Shown here piece after piece: positions 36,142-47,448 of a stretch of 64,000 bases of DNA (positions within the stretch are counted from its first letter, which is position 1; each line of letters opens with the position of its first letter). Both the position numbers and the translations under genes were made by a program. The notes under the pieces were generated by a model. The model saw only the letters and a program-made list of their open reading frames with translations. It did no database searches and was not told the DNA's origin. Source of the DNA: Symsagittifera roscoffensis (lineage: Eukaryota; Xenacoelomorpha; Acoela; Convolutidae); NCBI RefSeq assembly GCF_963678635.1, contig NC_087065.1, positions 31,928,684 through 31,992,683 of the forward strand. The letters run 5' to 3'.

Positions 36142-36551
36142 TGGAACCTGATCTAAACTACATTTTATGATTGGATAAATTAGATATTTTACCACTGTAA
36201 AATATTTAATATTAACCAATCATGATCCATCTAACTAACAACCCACTTATTTGTAAGTGCTGAAATTACTTGTAATTTCAGCACCAGAGAGATTTGAATT
36301 TAACTTAGAAATTAGTTGACTCTCCAAGAGAACTTCAGCAGCCGCAATAAACCAGTATACCCTAGATCTATTGAGCCTAGCAGAGACTAGTTAAACAACC
36401 TGAGACTAGATAGTATAAGAGTAAGATTAGGATCGGTATTAGACTAAGAAGTTGCACGAATCTATCCGGCCGAAAATAAGATAGTCTGACGAGCAGACGG
36501 TGTACCCTATCCGAAATTACTCTATGAGTTAACCACATCGGTCCTAACTCA
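36142..36551 (+). repeat. 5' LTR of plus-strand element
   Basis: 410 bp, starts TGGAACCTGATC, ends GTCCTAACTCA. Candidate signals: AATAAA at 36346-36351 and TATAAGA at 36414-36420. Their order (AATAAA before TATA) means at most one of them fits a normal U3-R layout. A CCAATCAT/ATGATTGG pair is near the start. Confidence 0.92.
36257..36284. promoter_or_regulatory. Perfect 28-bp palindrome in LTR
   Basis: Arms GTGCTGAAATTAC and GTAATTTCAGCAC pair perfectly around a 2-nt centre. It is kept in all four LTRs (2818-2845, about 34262-34289 with one change, 36257-36284, about 54712-54739). It could be a dimeric transcription-factor site or an RNA hairpin; which is not shown. Confidence 0.8.
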
Positions 36552-36553
36552 TC

Positions 36554-36575
36554 TGGTGCGACCATAAGTCTCGAA
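36554..36575 (+). promoter_or_regulatory. Primer binding site
   Basis: TGGTGCGACCATAAGTCTCG begins 2 nt after the LTR, identical to the site in the minus element. The unusual length of the conserved word beyond the usual 18 nt, reaching the T-loop-like CTCGAAC, suggests extended tRNA pairing. Confidence 0.78.
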
Positions 36576-36638
36576 CAAGACTTTAATAGCTTAGATTTAA
36601 CCAAAAATAGATTAGAAGTTAGACAAAACATTTTAAAA

Positions 36639-36872
36639 ATGTTATACGACGATAATTTAATCGAAATGTCTCTACGACTCAATAGATCAGAGCCAATATT
36701 CCGAACGATAACAGAACTACCCGGAATTGGAAGAAGACCTCGAACCAGAGACGACATACGACAAAGTAGAAACTTACCAAATAGTTATATGATATTACGG
36801 CAAAAGCCAACACAAACTTTTATATTTAGAATTTTATTAGCAATGAATTTAGATTTTCATTTGCAAACATAA
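36639..36872 (+). CDS. uORF1, 77-aa leader ORF
   Basis: ATG at 36639 to TAA at 36872, intact. The peptide is basic, with EMSLRLNRSEPIFRT, an Arg-rich middle (GRRPRTRDD) and the end MNLDFHLQT. It is conserved with 33685-33906, with in-frame length change and a synonymous bias. It is the first ORF after the PBS and so would be met first by scanning ribosomes on genomic RNA; gag translation must then need reinitiation, an IRES or splicing. It has no domain I recognise. The antisense strand is also open, but the substitution pattern favours this sense frame. Confidence 0.5.
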   Translation: MLYDDNLIEMSLRLNRSEPIFRTITELPGIGRRPRTRDDIRQSRNLPNSYMILRQKPTQTFIFRILLAMNLDFHLQT

Positions 36873-37199
36873 AATCTTGAAGTCAATCTTCATAATCATT
36901 TCAGGCGCTAAACAAAACTATTAATATACAATAACGATTGATAAAAAAATGTCAGATCGTTTTCCTAAAATTCTGCAGTATTATATAAAACATGTTTGGA
37001 AAATATTTATTGAAAAATCAAAACAAAAATTAGTAGCATGACAATAAACTGTTAGTAATCATAAATTATCCTGTTGTTCCAGCTTCATCACCTAAACATA
37101 ACAGCATTCATAAGCTCACTAATATCATTAAAACACTAAATCTTTTCCTTAAACAAATTTAAACCATTTTAAACTTAAATTCACTTAATTTTAAAATCA
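36873..37199 (+). other. Non-coding leader
   Basis: No ORF. An acceptor-like ATCATTTCAG occurs near 36904. The remainder is AT-rich and duplicated once more in the minus element. Confidence 0.4.
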
Positions 37200-37284
37200 G
37201 ATCATCAAGGCTTATCCTTGGATCTTAATTCATTTTCTATTTAATTAAATTTAAAACTTGATCATCAAGGCCTATCCTTGGATC
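37200..37284 (+). promoter_or_regulatory. Twin hairpins in leader
   Basis: Two copies, 60 nt apart (37200-37224, 37260-37284), of GATCATCAAGG-CYTAT-CCTTGGATC. Each folds as CAAGG/CCTTG extended by GATC/GATC with an AT bulge. The pair is present in both leader copies of the minus element (about 33277/33335 and 32402/32466), with some decay. Position between PBS and gag and pairing of two similar stem-loops resemble retroviral dimerisation/packaging signals; function is inference. Confidence 0.55.
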
Positions 37285-37501
37285 AAAAAAAAAACAATTT
37301 TGTTCTCCCCCACCCACTTAGCTAGTGTCTAACGACCTCAAACGTCGATTCACTATCCAACCCTTTCTAAAAACCCAAGACTTATAGAAATTTTTTAAAT
37401 AAAACTAACCATTCAAATTAAGATAAACAGTGAAAAACTTCGGTTAATCATCCTTCACTTGAACCCTCCTCTTACCAGACCCAGGATACATCTTAGACTT
37501 A

Positions 37502-37619
37502 GTAAGTTTAAAATAGTATCTAACGAACTACTTGCGTTCTAATTATACCTGAACCTTGTGGATCGATTTACTATTCTCCAACCCTTGAACACAATCACTA
37601 CCCCTAAGTAAGATTAAGT
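37502..37619 (+). promoter_or_regulatory. Candidate 5' splice sites in leader
   Basis: GTAAGT/GTAAGA words at 37502, 37608 and 37618 match the metazoan donor consensus and lie between PBS and gag, where env-bearing retroelements place their major donor. The 37608/37618 pair is kept in the minus element. Which, if any, is used cannot be told. Confidence 0.3.
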
Positions 37620-37804
37620 AAGTTAACACCTTAGCTTATACTAGCCACGAGAAAGTAGAAAATCATTCTTCGGAATTGATATACTTTTCTCTCCAACCCT
37701 GAACAAATAGACCCAGGTTAAGCTAACCAAAAAATCGTAAGGACTAACAGTTTAAGAAAATAGAAATCATCTAACAACTTTTTGCATCCGTCATCCTAAA
37801 CCTT

Positions 37805-38272
37805 ATGTCATTTAAAAATCTAGCAAACAAACAAACAATCGTTTTTTACAATTGTGAAATGGATAACAAAAAATACGACCTTGTAATCACACCTCATACA
37901 CAAACTGTTGGATATATTAGAACAAAACGACAAACACTAAAAAGAAAAATAATAACCAAACAAAGACAAATAACACGAAAAAGATTTTCCAAAAATAGAA
38001 ACGCATTTTCAGAATCAGAAGCCAGCAATTTAGACGAACTTTATAAATTAAAAGAGTAAATAGATAAAAATTGCCCCATTCACGACCAATTATATTTTTC
38101 TGACTCAGAAACAACTTCAAATTCATCAAAAAGAGGAAAAAGAAGATTAAAAAAGCAATATAAACACAAACCAGTACACTTATATAATTGGAATCAACCA
38201 ATTAGACACATAGATAATTACTTATTAACAGTTATTAAACGAAAAAATGAGCCAAACACACACTCCGAGTGA
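37805..38272 (+). pseudogene. uORF2, basic leader protein overlapping gag
   Basis: ATG at 37805; 84 codons to TAA at 38057-38059. The same frame then continues for 71 codons to TGA at 38270-38272, overlapping the gag ATG (38247) by 26 nt. In the minus element the codon at the TAA position is ACA, so the intact protein was about 140-155 residues. Its N-terminal half is Lys/Arg-rich (TKRQTLKRK, TRKRF), followed by an acidic Ser-rich patch and a second basic cluster (SSKRGKRR). Most differences between the copies are synonymous. Size and Arg-rich motifs recall retroviral RNA-binding regulators of the Rev/Rex kind, but there is no sequence proof. It could also be a gag-translation control ORF. 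Confidence 0.55.
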
Positions 38273-40836
38273 AGATAGTCCAGATGATGACGATATCTAC
38301 CCCTTCCTCGTAGATGCACCCGATAATAGAGGACAACATGATTTTTGCAAGAATTTACTCCTAAATTTGTTTGAAATCGGAATCAGCCCATGTAAAGCAG
38401 AGTTCCCAGATGTAAAAATCAAAAGACAAATTATCGATCACTATCTGAAAGATATATGTAACTTAACACAACAATACGGAATCTACACCATAGATTTCAG
38501 CTCACCAAACCAGAATCACCGCAAATATTTAATTCAAACAGACGACCTTGATTTAGAATTTTCAAAAGTATTCTCAGAATATATTAAAAGCATACAATAT
38601 CATAACTCACAAAGAGCAAACTCCATATTTACCAATGAAGTTTTTGCAATATTATATAGTTATATATCAATATTAGAAAACGAAATCCCAATCCCAAATG
38701 TCTCACCGACAGAAACATCTAAACATATAAGGGTACGACATGAAATCACACTATTTTCTACTTTCCTAAAAATAATTAAAGAAAATTTCACTAAAGATGA
38801 AGTTCCACCACATACAAAACATGATTTACAAAAAATTTTCGCATGGTTTATAATAGATTATTTCACACATAATATAGATTTAATTTCACAAGCAAGAAAA
38901 AATTTTAGACCTCAAAACTCAAACAATGATACCGCCATCACAGAACAATCAGACTACGTTTGGGACCCCGAATGGTCTCATTATGCATTCATAAATTTCC
39001 CACAATCAATCTCTAGTCAAGCAATAAGTACAATATCTTATACAAGAGATTATGTGAGAGTAATACCATTAACCATTGATGCAACACCATTAAACTACAA
39101 TACATTTTTACCTGATACGCGAAATAACAGTTTAAATTCGACCGTCATACACAATGAAAACCTTAATGGAAAAGGGAATCTCACTCAACAAGATATTCAG
39201 ACACCATCACACTTCATAAATGAAGAAATTGTCCAAACAATAACAACTACACAACAAAGTATTTCACCGATACGTCCAAATTTAACAACACCAAGAAATA
39301 CAAACACTTCATTATCACAGGTAACCTTACAATCAACCGTTAAACCTTCGGTTGCTCCAAAATATTCACAAATGGATTATCAAACATATAGACCCATGAC
39401 AATACCGTCAAAAACACGCAGAACGTTCACAAGGAACAATTTTGCAGAACACAATTATAATTACACGCATCCATCAAAAACAAACTATCCCCCACGAAAA
39501 AAAAAATCAGATAAGATCTCGATATTGGGATAATCCAATGGCAACGACCAACTCAGTAAATTTTCAAACTAATTCACATCCTCCACAGGATCGTAGTGAA
39601 AATTACCCATTCTTTCAACAGAAAAAAATAAAAAACAAGCACCTCATCAAACGGATTACTTATCCTCTGATGATGATTATTTGCAACCAGATATATTTGC
39701 ACCATATACCCAAGAATATCGTGGACAAGGAATACAGAAACCATATACATATCATAGAATTTTTTCTCCACACCAGATAGATACACAAAATCAACAACCA
39801 ATACAAACACAAAACCCAATTAATACACAATCTTTTCAACCAATTCAGCCACAAAACCCAATGATTACACACTCGTATCAACCAACACAAATGCAAAATG
39901 AAATACCACTCCCATATTACCTTCAACAACACGAAATAACAAGAAATCAATTTTCACAAATGCCAAATGCAGCAGAATCATTACAAATGACAATGAATCC
40001 ATACCTTATGGGTGGATCATCAATAACATCAAACAAACCTTTAATGGTATTCACAGGAACAGATCCCGAATATTCTGTAGAAGATTATTTAAATGCAGTA
40101 ACAGCAAATTTAATTTTAAATATAGGACCTGAACCAATTAATACGCCACTACATCAAAACTGGATACATCGACGCACAGCGTTGATACAAACAACCTTAG
40201 ACGGCGCAGCCCAAAAATGGTTTTCAGTATTGCCTATAGAAATAAAATCAAATTGGAAAAGATTTACACAAGAATTTTCAAAAATGTTTGACTCCGAAAG
40301 AAACAAACAACAACAAAGAGTTTTATGTAATGAAATCCGCAGATTACCAAATGAAACCATCAAACAATTAGCAGTACGCATCGAAACACTAGTTCGAAAA
40401 GCATATTCATTAAATACACACGACTATAAAAACACAAAAATGACAGAAATATTAATGATGACCTTAACACCTCAATTAAGAAAAATAGCAATAAAAAAGA
40501 GAGCATCCCATCCCTCCTCAATTCGAGAGCCCGATTTAGATTTTCGAAAACTAGTAGACAAACTAGAACAAGCGGAAATCACAATGAAACTTGAAGAAAC
40601 AGAAAATCTGAAATTACAATATGTTAACCGAATTGAAACAAATTCCACAAATATAAACAATATACAGGAATCAGATACAGACCTCGTTAAAAAAAATCAC
40701 TGAAATACTCAACATCTATGAAAAACACCCAAACTTTAAAGGCAAACCATCTTTCAAAAAATGGTGTAATTATTGCCGACGATACGGACATAGCATTTCT
40801 GAATGTAGACAATCAAAACAAACCTCAAAAATATAA
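38247..40836 (+). pseudogene. gag: gag: N-terminal domain, capsid-like region, CCHC knuckle
   Basis: ATG at 38247. Codons 1-428 are open (to 39533) and form an N-terminal domain of unknown family followed by a Ser/Thr/Asn-rich part. A 10-A run shifts the frame at about 39505 and a second indel near 39640 shifts it back. 39681-40703 carries a Gln/Pro/Asn-rich linker and a retrotransposon-gag-like capsid region (DGAAQKWF ... WKRFTQEFSKMF). An extra A near 40693 shifts the frame again before the knuckle CNYCRRYGHSISEC at 40765-40806. A 14-nt deletion relative to copy A near 40815 then separates gag from pol. Minus-element copy A shows knuckle and pol linker in one frame, so the ancestral product was a gag-pol polyprotein. 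It assembles the particle and binds RNA. Confidence 0.85.
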
Positions 40837-43474
40837 AGAATCAAATAAATCATTCTATCAGTACATGAAAAAAGATCAAAATCTACCGAACAAAAATGTA
40901 TACAGCAACAACAGATCAGGAAAACCACTCCCGAACAATACCAATTATACGAGAACTCAATCACCACAGAACTCAAGTTATAGAGGAAGATCGCCAGAAC
41001 AAAGACATACACAATATTCGTCACAAAATCATTACAATAGACGAAATAGTCGAAATAACTACTCCAGATCCAATTCAAATACAACACAATTTGTTTCTAG
41101 ATCCAATTCCCAATCAAGGAATAAATACTATCCAAATAATCAGTCACGAAACTCATCATATAATAGAAATAGAAACTACTCCAATAATCGAAATAGAAGT
41201 TATTCAAACAACCGAAATCAGTATTACCCGAACAATCGATCAAGGAATAACTCACATAACAGATCAAACGATAATTATCAAAACAGATCACGAAATAATT
41301 CACAAAATCGACATTCAAGTTATAATACTCGTTATAGAAATTATTCCCAATCACCACACAGAAACAGTAACCATTATAATAATTCTAACAATCGCCACAG
41401 AAGTAGTACACCTAAACATCAAAGACATATTAATCAAGTACAATCAAATCCAGAAACAACATCAGACCTCCCAGGTATTGACGACACAGTAGATGATACG
41501 CTACAACTAAATCAAATAAACTGTGGATCATCATATTCAGAAAGTGATACAGAAAACACTATCTCCATCAATATGATAGCAGTCGAAGATGACTATGAAC
41601 CTATTATATATGAACAACCTTTTTCATCACATATATATGAAAACCAATTAGAACTCCTTCACAATTATTATATTGAACACATCCATTCCACACAAACGAC
41701 ACAAGAAACTAACGAAATCAACACTACAAATCAATCCAATGAAAATGACAAAACAAAATGCTTGAATACAAACCACATCTATCAAAATATACAAAAAGAA
41801 CAACCTAAAGAAAAAATTTGGACAATACCATTTCTTTTAGAAAGTCCAAGAAACAAAGAATTTCAACCACCAGATCTTGAAATTGATTTTTTAATTGATT
41901 CAGGAGCAGAATCAAACATAATAAACATTCCCACATGGAATGAAATAAAAACCTTACACCCAAAACTAACACCTCTTGAAACCTCCAGTAAGCTAGCAAC
42001 AGCACAAGGATCAACGTTGGTAAACTACGGAAAAATTCAATTATTTCTTCTCCCCACAAGAACAATAGAACAAAATAAAATTTTAAATAAACCATTTAAA
42101 CAAATATTTCATATCACTGATATTAAACACAAAATCATTGGAATACCATTTATCTCTAAATACATACCAACAATCAACATCTTAAATAGTAAAATACTAA
42201 TCAAAGATAAATACACAAAAACAAAAACATCCCTAACATTTTTTCAAAGATTAAATAAACAACCACCATTCTTTTCAAAGTTTTATCCAATATATAACCA
42301 ACAAAGAAAACACCTCAAACCACTATCAGGAAACATATATAATTTTTCAATAAAACAAGTTCACCAATATGACAAAAAACAAAACAAACAACAACTTTAT
42401 ATGTCAGATTTTGAATTTAAACCTATCCATAAGTTTTTCAAAATCACAATCTCATCCATAAAATATTTGAAAAACTCGAATTCAGATATTATTTCTTTAC
42501 ACGTATACAACAATACATCCTATCAAGTAACTTTACCTTTAGGACTTTTAGGCTATTGCGAAACCAATGCTACGATATCACCAATACATGAAAAAGCATA
42601 CCGCGTAAATAATATACTCCAATTATTAGATATTTGTCAATCCACAATTCTTAACGAAGAATTATCCATAAATAATATAATAAATAACGAAAAAAGAAAT
42701 ACGGATTATTTCACAAAAACCCCATATTTCAAACCTAAATTCAACATAAGTAACTACACAGAGAATCAACAGAAATTTTTAACAATGTTTAACTTCCAAC
42801 ATTCACAAATAACACAAGACGAATTTGATAAATTAGCCAAACAGCTAATAAAATATTCATCAGTCTATGCAACATCCAAATTTGATGTTGGCAAAATCAG
42901 CTCATCACTACATCTCCCATTGAAACCTGACGCAGTTTTCAAAAAACAACGAGCAAGTAAAGTACCAATTCACTTACACGATAAAGTGAACAGATTACTC
43001 GATATTTTAGAACAATACAAAATTATATCACCAATAAATAAAGAAGAACAACCAAAAAGTAACACATTTATCAACCCTGTTATCATCCTAGCAAAAGGAG
43101 AATCATTAAAAATAGTTCTCGACGATAGACACCTCAATTCACTCATAGACGAATCAAAGTGCAATTGGCCTATTGAACCAATACAAGTTATTTTAACAAA
43201 AATAAACGGAAAATACTTTACAACCGCAGATATGAATAGTGCATACAATCAAATGCCACTAGATGAACAATCGCGACGCCTAACACAATTTGTTATTGGA
43301 AATCAACAATATGAATTCAACCGCCTATTCTATGGAATATCCATAGGACCAGCAGCATTTTCAGCTTTTATGAGCAAAATTTTTAGACCACTAATACTCA
43401 AGAAAAACGCAATCACCTATTTAGACGATGTTTTTATGCAATCACAGACAAAGAAGAAAAGTTCAATGTTTTAG
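40837..43474 (+). pseudogene. pol: pol part 1: Asn/Ser/Arg linker, protease, reverse transcriptase
   Basis: One open frame to 43474. Up to about 41440 it is a low-complexity Asn/Ser/Arg/Tyr linker with many RNRS/NNRNRSY repeats, strongly basic. After an acidic stretch comes the aspartic protease with DSGAESN (catalytic Asp codon at 41897) and an IIGIPF core strand. The RT follows: KIVLDDRHLN, the DMNSAYNQMPLDEQ block, QFVIG, FYGISIGPAAF and YLDD (43420-43431), the metal-binding aspartates. The frame breaks at about 43450 within KKK where the minus copies read EEMF. Organisation and RT motifs are of Ty3/gypsy type. The long basic linker between knuckle and protease is unusual for the group. 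Confidence 0.88.
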
Positions 43475-44513
43475 AACACTATCACAAAATACTTCAAAAC
43501 GAAAATCTGAAGGCCGCTCCCGATAAATCACACTTCTTTTTGACACGAGTTAAATTCTTAGGACATAATATAGAAAGAAAAACAATCACTCCATTAAAAT
43601 TACGCATTGATGCTATTCAGAAGCTCCAACCACCAACAAATAAAAAGAAAATCCAAGAATTCCTTGGAATGTTAAACTTTCTAAGCAAATATGTCTAAAA
43701 AATGCAACTATACCTCAGACCATTCTATAATATACTTAGACAACAAAATAATTTTGAATGGAATACAGAACATCAAGCACGATTTGAAGAAAATAAAAAA
43801 CTCTTAACTGAACAAATTTCGAATACAATTCCAGATCCAAATCAACCATTCTATGCAATGTGCGATGCTTCGAATTTTGGCATCGGCGCAGCATTATTAC
43901 AATCACACAATGGTACAAACAAAATGAACCTTATATCAGCAAATCCTCGAATATTCACTCAAGCAGAGCTACGACTCTCAACTCTAATGAGAGAATGTAC
44001 AGCCATAATATATACACTAACAGATGTGAATTTCTAATACTTGGATCAAAACATCCAACAGTTCTATTCACAGATCACAAACCAATCATCTTTCTTTTTA
44101 CACAAAAATCCAACCCAAATCACCGAGTTTATAGATTTCAATTAATTCTAATGAAATTCCCAAACTTACATATAGTTTGGACAGCAGGAAAAAATCTTCC
44201 ATTACCAGACACTTTAAGTCGAAATACACCACCTGAATTACTTACACGTAAAACTACAGTTGAAATACCCAAAAATATAAAATTCTACCTTGCAGAAAAC
44301 GAAACATCACCCCGACAAGAATGCAAATATGCAGTAAAAACTGACGTTGAACAATCACAGATAAATAGTTTACAACATTTCCCACTTTATTTAGATTGCC
44401 AAAATAACCACTATGAAGTTGATCTACTTGGAACATCAACTTTTAAACCAATTCCATACTCACAATGGATAAAAAAACACCCAACAAAAAAGAATAAAAC
44501 AACACCCGCATAA
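43475..44513 (+). pseudogene. pol: pol part 2: RT thumb/connection and RNase H
   Basis: After the frameshift the sequence continues with NENLKAAPDKSHFF and TNKKKIQEFLGML. A TAA at 43696-43698 falls where the other copies have Tyr. RNase H shows the Asp in MCDASNFGIGAALLQ and the Glu in MRECTAIIYTLT, then a frameshift at about 44028 and the Asp in LFTDHKPI. It ends with the Gypsy-type LPDTLSRN and a linker reaching 44513. It would remove RNA from hybrids during reverse transcription. At least three inactivating lesions. Confidence 0.83.
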
Positions 44514-46451
44514 AAAAGACCTTTTTCCATTAATTGAAAAAGAAAATCTAACTGATAAAATAAATTTATCAGGACCACAAACAAACGATACAAAATACAC
44601 AATAAATCAAGTTTTTGACCTCCATGACCCACTTGATACAATTTCTTTATCTAAATTAGAAATTGAAAACATTTTTCTCCCTCCAACAGAAAAAATTACA
44701 ATTCCAACCTTGAAACAATATCAAAATCTTGATCCAGTAATTAGACAACTAAAATCATGGCACAAATATAAAACTAAACCCGTCAAGGCAGATACAACTA
44801 TTTTAGGAAATAAAACACTCCTCTGATACTTTCGAAAATTTAATAATACAACAATTAACGAAAACACAGACCTTCTAGAATACCAATTAAATGAATCTAC
44901 AGTTCCCTGTCTTCCTTTAAGTATGATTCTCATAGCTTTTAATATTTCACATACACAAAACATTAAAGGACACTCTGGATCAGAGAAAACATATTCAAAT
45001 TTCATACAAAACTTTTATTTCCCAAATGCACCAAATTGGATAAAAGTACTATGCAATGATTGTATAGTATGTCAACTAAATAAACCTTATCCAAATCAAA
45101 AACAAATAGCACAAAAACAAGATTTTAAAGGTCAAAGTTTGTACTTTAATCACCGTATCTCATTTGATACAAAAGGACCGACCAATTTCACCCTCATCCG
45201 AAGGAAACTCCTACATTATGGTAATTGTTGACGCATTTACTTATTATGTAGCACTTAACCCAGTACCACATTGTAACGCTTATTACGCTTACACAACGCT
45301 TTATGAACACTGGATAGCCAAATTTGGACTACCAGAAATTTTAGTTACAGACAACGGTACAGAATTCATAAATAATGAAATCATCACACTATGTCATTTA
45401 AATAACATCAAACACAAACCACGTACATCTCACGCACCTTGGACAAACGGCTTAGTCGAAGGTATGAACCGTTCACTACAAGAATATCTTAGATGTATCA
45501 TCAATGGAAATGATACAAGATACACCGAATGGTCAGCAGATGTAAAACTATTTCCCTTAGCATATAATTCACAAATCACGACAACTCTAGGAATGTCACC
45601 ATATGAAATGGTTTTTGATCAAAAGCCACGCAAACCAAAAATGTTTACAGCAAACTCTCATAAAAATGCACAAAGTTATTGTCAACCGAATGAAGACTCA
45701 ATTTGTTATAATCTACCTTTACACACACACGATGAAGATCATTTTCATCACCCACAATTTCTTAAATTAGCCTCCGGTACACACACCGAATGGATTTTAA
45801 ACAGAGATAAAAAAACACAATGAAATTTACCAAAAAATAACAAAAAAGTTGTTACAAAGGCAAAACATAAATTAACAAATAAATTCACGCTTTACACCAG
45901 CCTCCGATTTAAAAATTGGAACATTTGTTTTAATACCCAATTTTAACACTCAAAAAGGGTTTTCTATAAAAATACAACCCCTTCGTAAAGGACGATACCA
46001 AGTAATTGCAAAACCCACTGATGTCACATATAAAATCACCGACTCAGACCAAAAAGAAATCATTCAACATCGAAATAACCTATTAACTTATTACCCAAAA
46101 GAATACGCACTACGCGAACTAACTCAATTATATTCTTTTACAGGTTTAAAAGTTATTCAAAATAACCCACATATGGAAAATACAATAAAGGAACAAAATG
46201 ACATTCACCTCGAAAACCAAAATACAAAATCAACTACAACGAAAAACATTACAAAAAAGCTAGATCAAAATGCATCTCAAAAAGAAAGAAAAAACAAAAA
46301 AATGATAGAAAAAGTAATACCCCAAGAACAATTCGACAAATCAGAACATAGAGAGTCATCACGACTTAGAAATCAACCACGTAAAAACTATAAAACATTC
46401 ATTCCACAATCTAAAATATTAAAGAAAGTCGAATTTCAAAAACAGCTTTAA
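44514..46451 (+). pseudogene. pol: pol part 3: integrase with basic tail
   Basis: A linker (44514-44825, stop TGA at 44824) precedes the HHCC zinc region (SHTQNIKGH ... CNDCIVC, 44923-45080). The DDE core has the first Asp in SFDTKGP, a frameshift near 45182, the second Asp in VTDNGTEF and the Glu in GLVEGMNRSL. A frameshift near 45823 separates the C-terminal module with the GPY/F-type LRKGRYQVIA (Pro replaced by Arg, GRY here; GPY in the minus copies). The frame then runs through a splice-acceptor-like sequence into a basic tail (46173-46451) with SSRLRNQPRKNYK. The integrase joins cDNA to the target with the 4-bp stagger seen as GTTC. Confidence 0.82.
46115..46143 (+). promoter_or_regulatory. 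Conserved 3' splice-acceptor-like site at integrase end
   Basis: CTAACTCAATTATATTCTTTTACAG|G has a branch-point-like CTAAC, a pyrimidine tract and CAG. The minus element keeps the arrangement (TTAACTCAATGATTTTCTTTCACAG) at both integrase copies. A retroviral subgenomic env acceptor typically sits here, upstream of ORF3-ORF4-env-ORF6. Confidence 0.45.
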
Positions 46452-47039
46452 TTTTATATTTAATAATCTTTGCACCTCTGAAACATTTTGAATTTCCATT
46501 TTTCACAATAACATGCTGACAAACACGCAGCGACTCTAGTTCATAATTAGCCAATAGGGTTCATCCAATCCGTCACCTTCTCTAACTTTAACACAGATCA
46601 ACTAGACGAACGATATAAAACTCCAGATATCTATAACTATAACTTTGCGACCTCCAGGTCAAAAATAAGCAAACCACTTCAATTTGACAACTAAAATAAA
46701 TATAACCATAATATAATAACCCTCCCTTATCTAATAACCCAAATATCAACATTATTTCCCCAACTTAGACCTCAAATACCCCCAAAAAACAAATCTGTTA
46801 ACTTAGCCTAAAGTAAAAGAACCATTTTAATTAGCCTAGATTATAAAAATCTCAAAATACCCCAGATCATTTGACAAATAAAAATAAAGAAAAAGAAGAC
46901 CTCCGATCACCATAAAAATTGCCCCCAACAATTTTTCACAAAACTCAACCCACTTGTCAAAAAACCAATAAATAATTCGACCACACTTGAAAATTGCCTC
47001 AAACAACAAAAAATATTCGATTGAGAAGTCATTTCTTAA
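46452..47039 (+). other. pol-ORF3 spacer
   Basis: No ORF. It is alignable with 10,270-10,870 and 12,760-13,300 of the minus element and contains AGCCTAAAGTAAAA-type repeats of TTAGCCTAAAGT (twice, about 46,800-46,840). No further signal recognised. Confidence 0.5.
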
Positions 47040-47448
47040 ATGCTCTTCTCTCAATCAGTCAACATAATTCTAACCAATCTCAAACAATTTTTTACGATAT
47101 TTAAACTTTTAATCATATTTCTTTTTGATACCTTTGAATCTTTTGTAATAATTTTAATCGTTTTTTTGCAAAATTTTCTATTCCACATTTGAACTATACC
47201 TCCAGCTTTCAAAAGCTCTTGACTATATCCACAGGTACGATTCACAAAACTTATCTAAATGATACGAACGATTTTTAGTAGAACAGGTATTTTTTTACTA
47301 TTTGTAATTTTTATAACATTTCTATCATCCCTCATCTTGACAATATGCAAATGTATAAAGAAAGCAATCATCACATTCGCCCTAGCAACAATCCTCCTAA
47401 TTCTTTTTCTAGAAGAATACTATAATAAACATAAATTTTTTCACTAAA
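47040..47448 (+). pseudogene. ORF3, multi-pass membrane protein (plus element, broken)
   Basis: ATG at 47040 (MLFSQSVN...) agrees with the intact minus-element copy. The frame stops at TGA about 47190 and the middle has diverged. The last 62 codons (47259-47447) encode two hydrophobic helices around TICKCIKKAI and end KFFH plus TAA, where both minus copies have TAG. The intact form has four hydrophobic segments and 138 residues. It is probably a membrane protein acting with the envelope; function unknown. Confidence 0.6.

Noticed and set aside
36377-36757. 126-codon minus-strand ORF across the 5' LTR (also 33800-34024, 54831-55058)
   Set aside because: Antisense shadow of LTR and uORF1. The substitution pattern between copies fits the sense frame.
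46836-47054. 72-codon minus-strand ORF near the pol-ORF3 spacer
   Set aside because: Not conserved in either corresponding spacer of the minus element.
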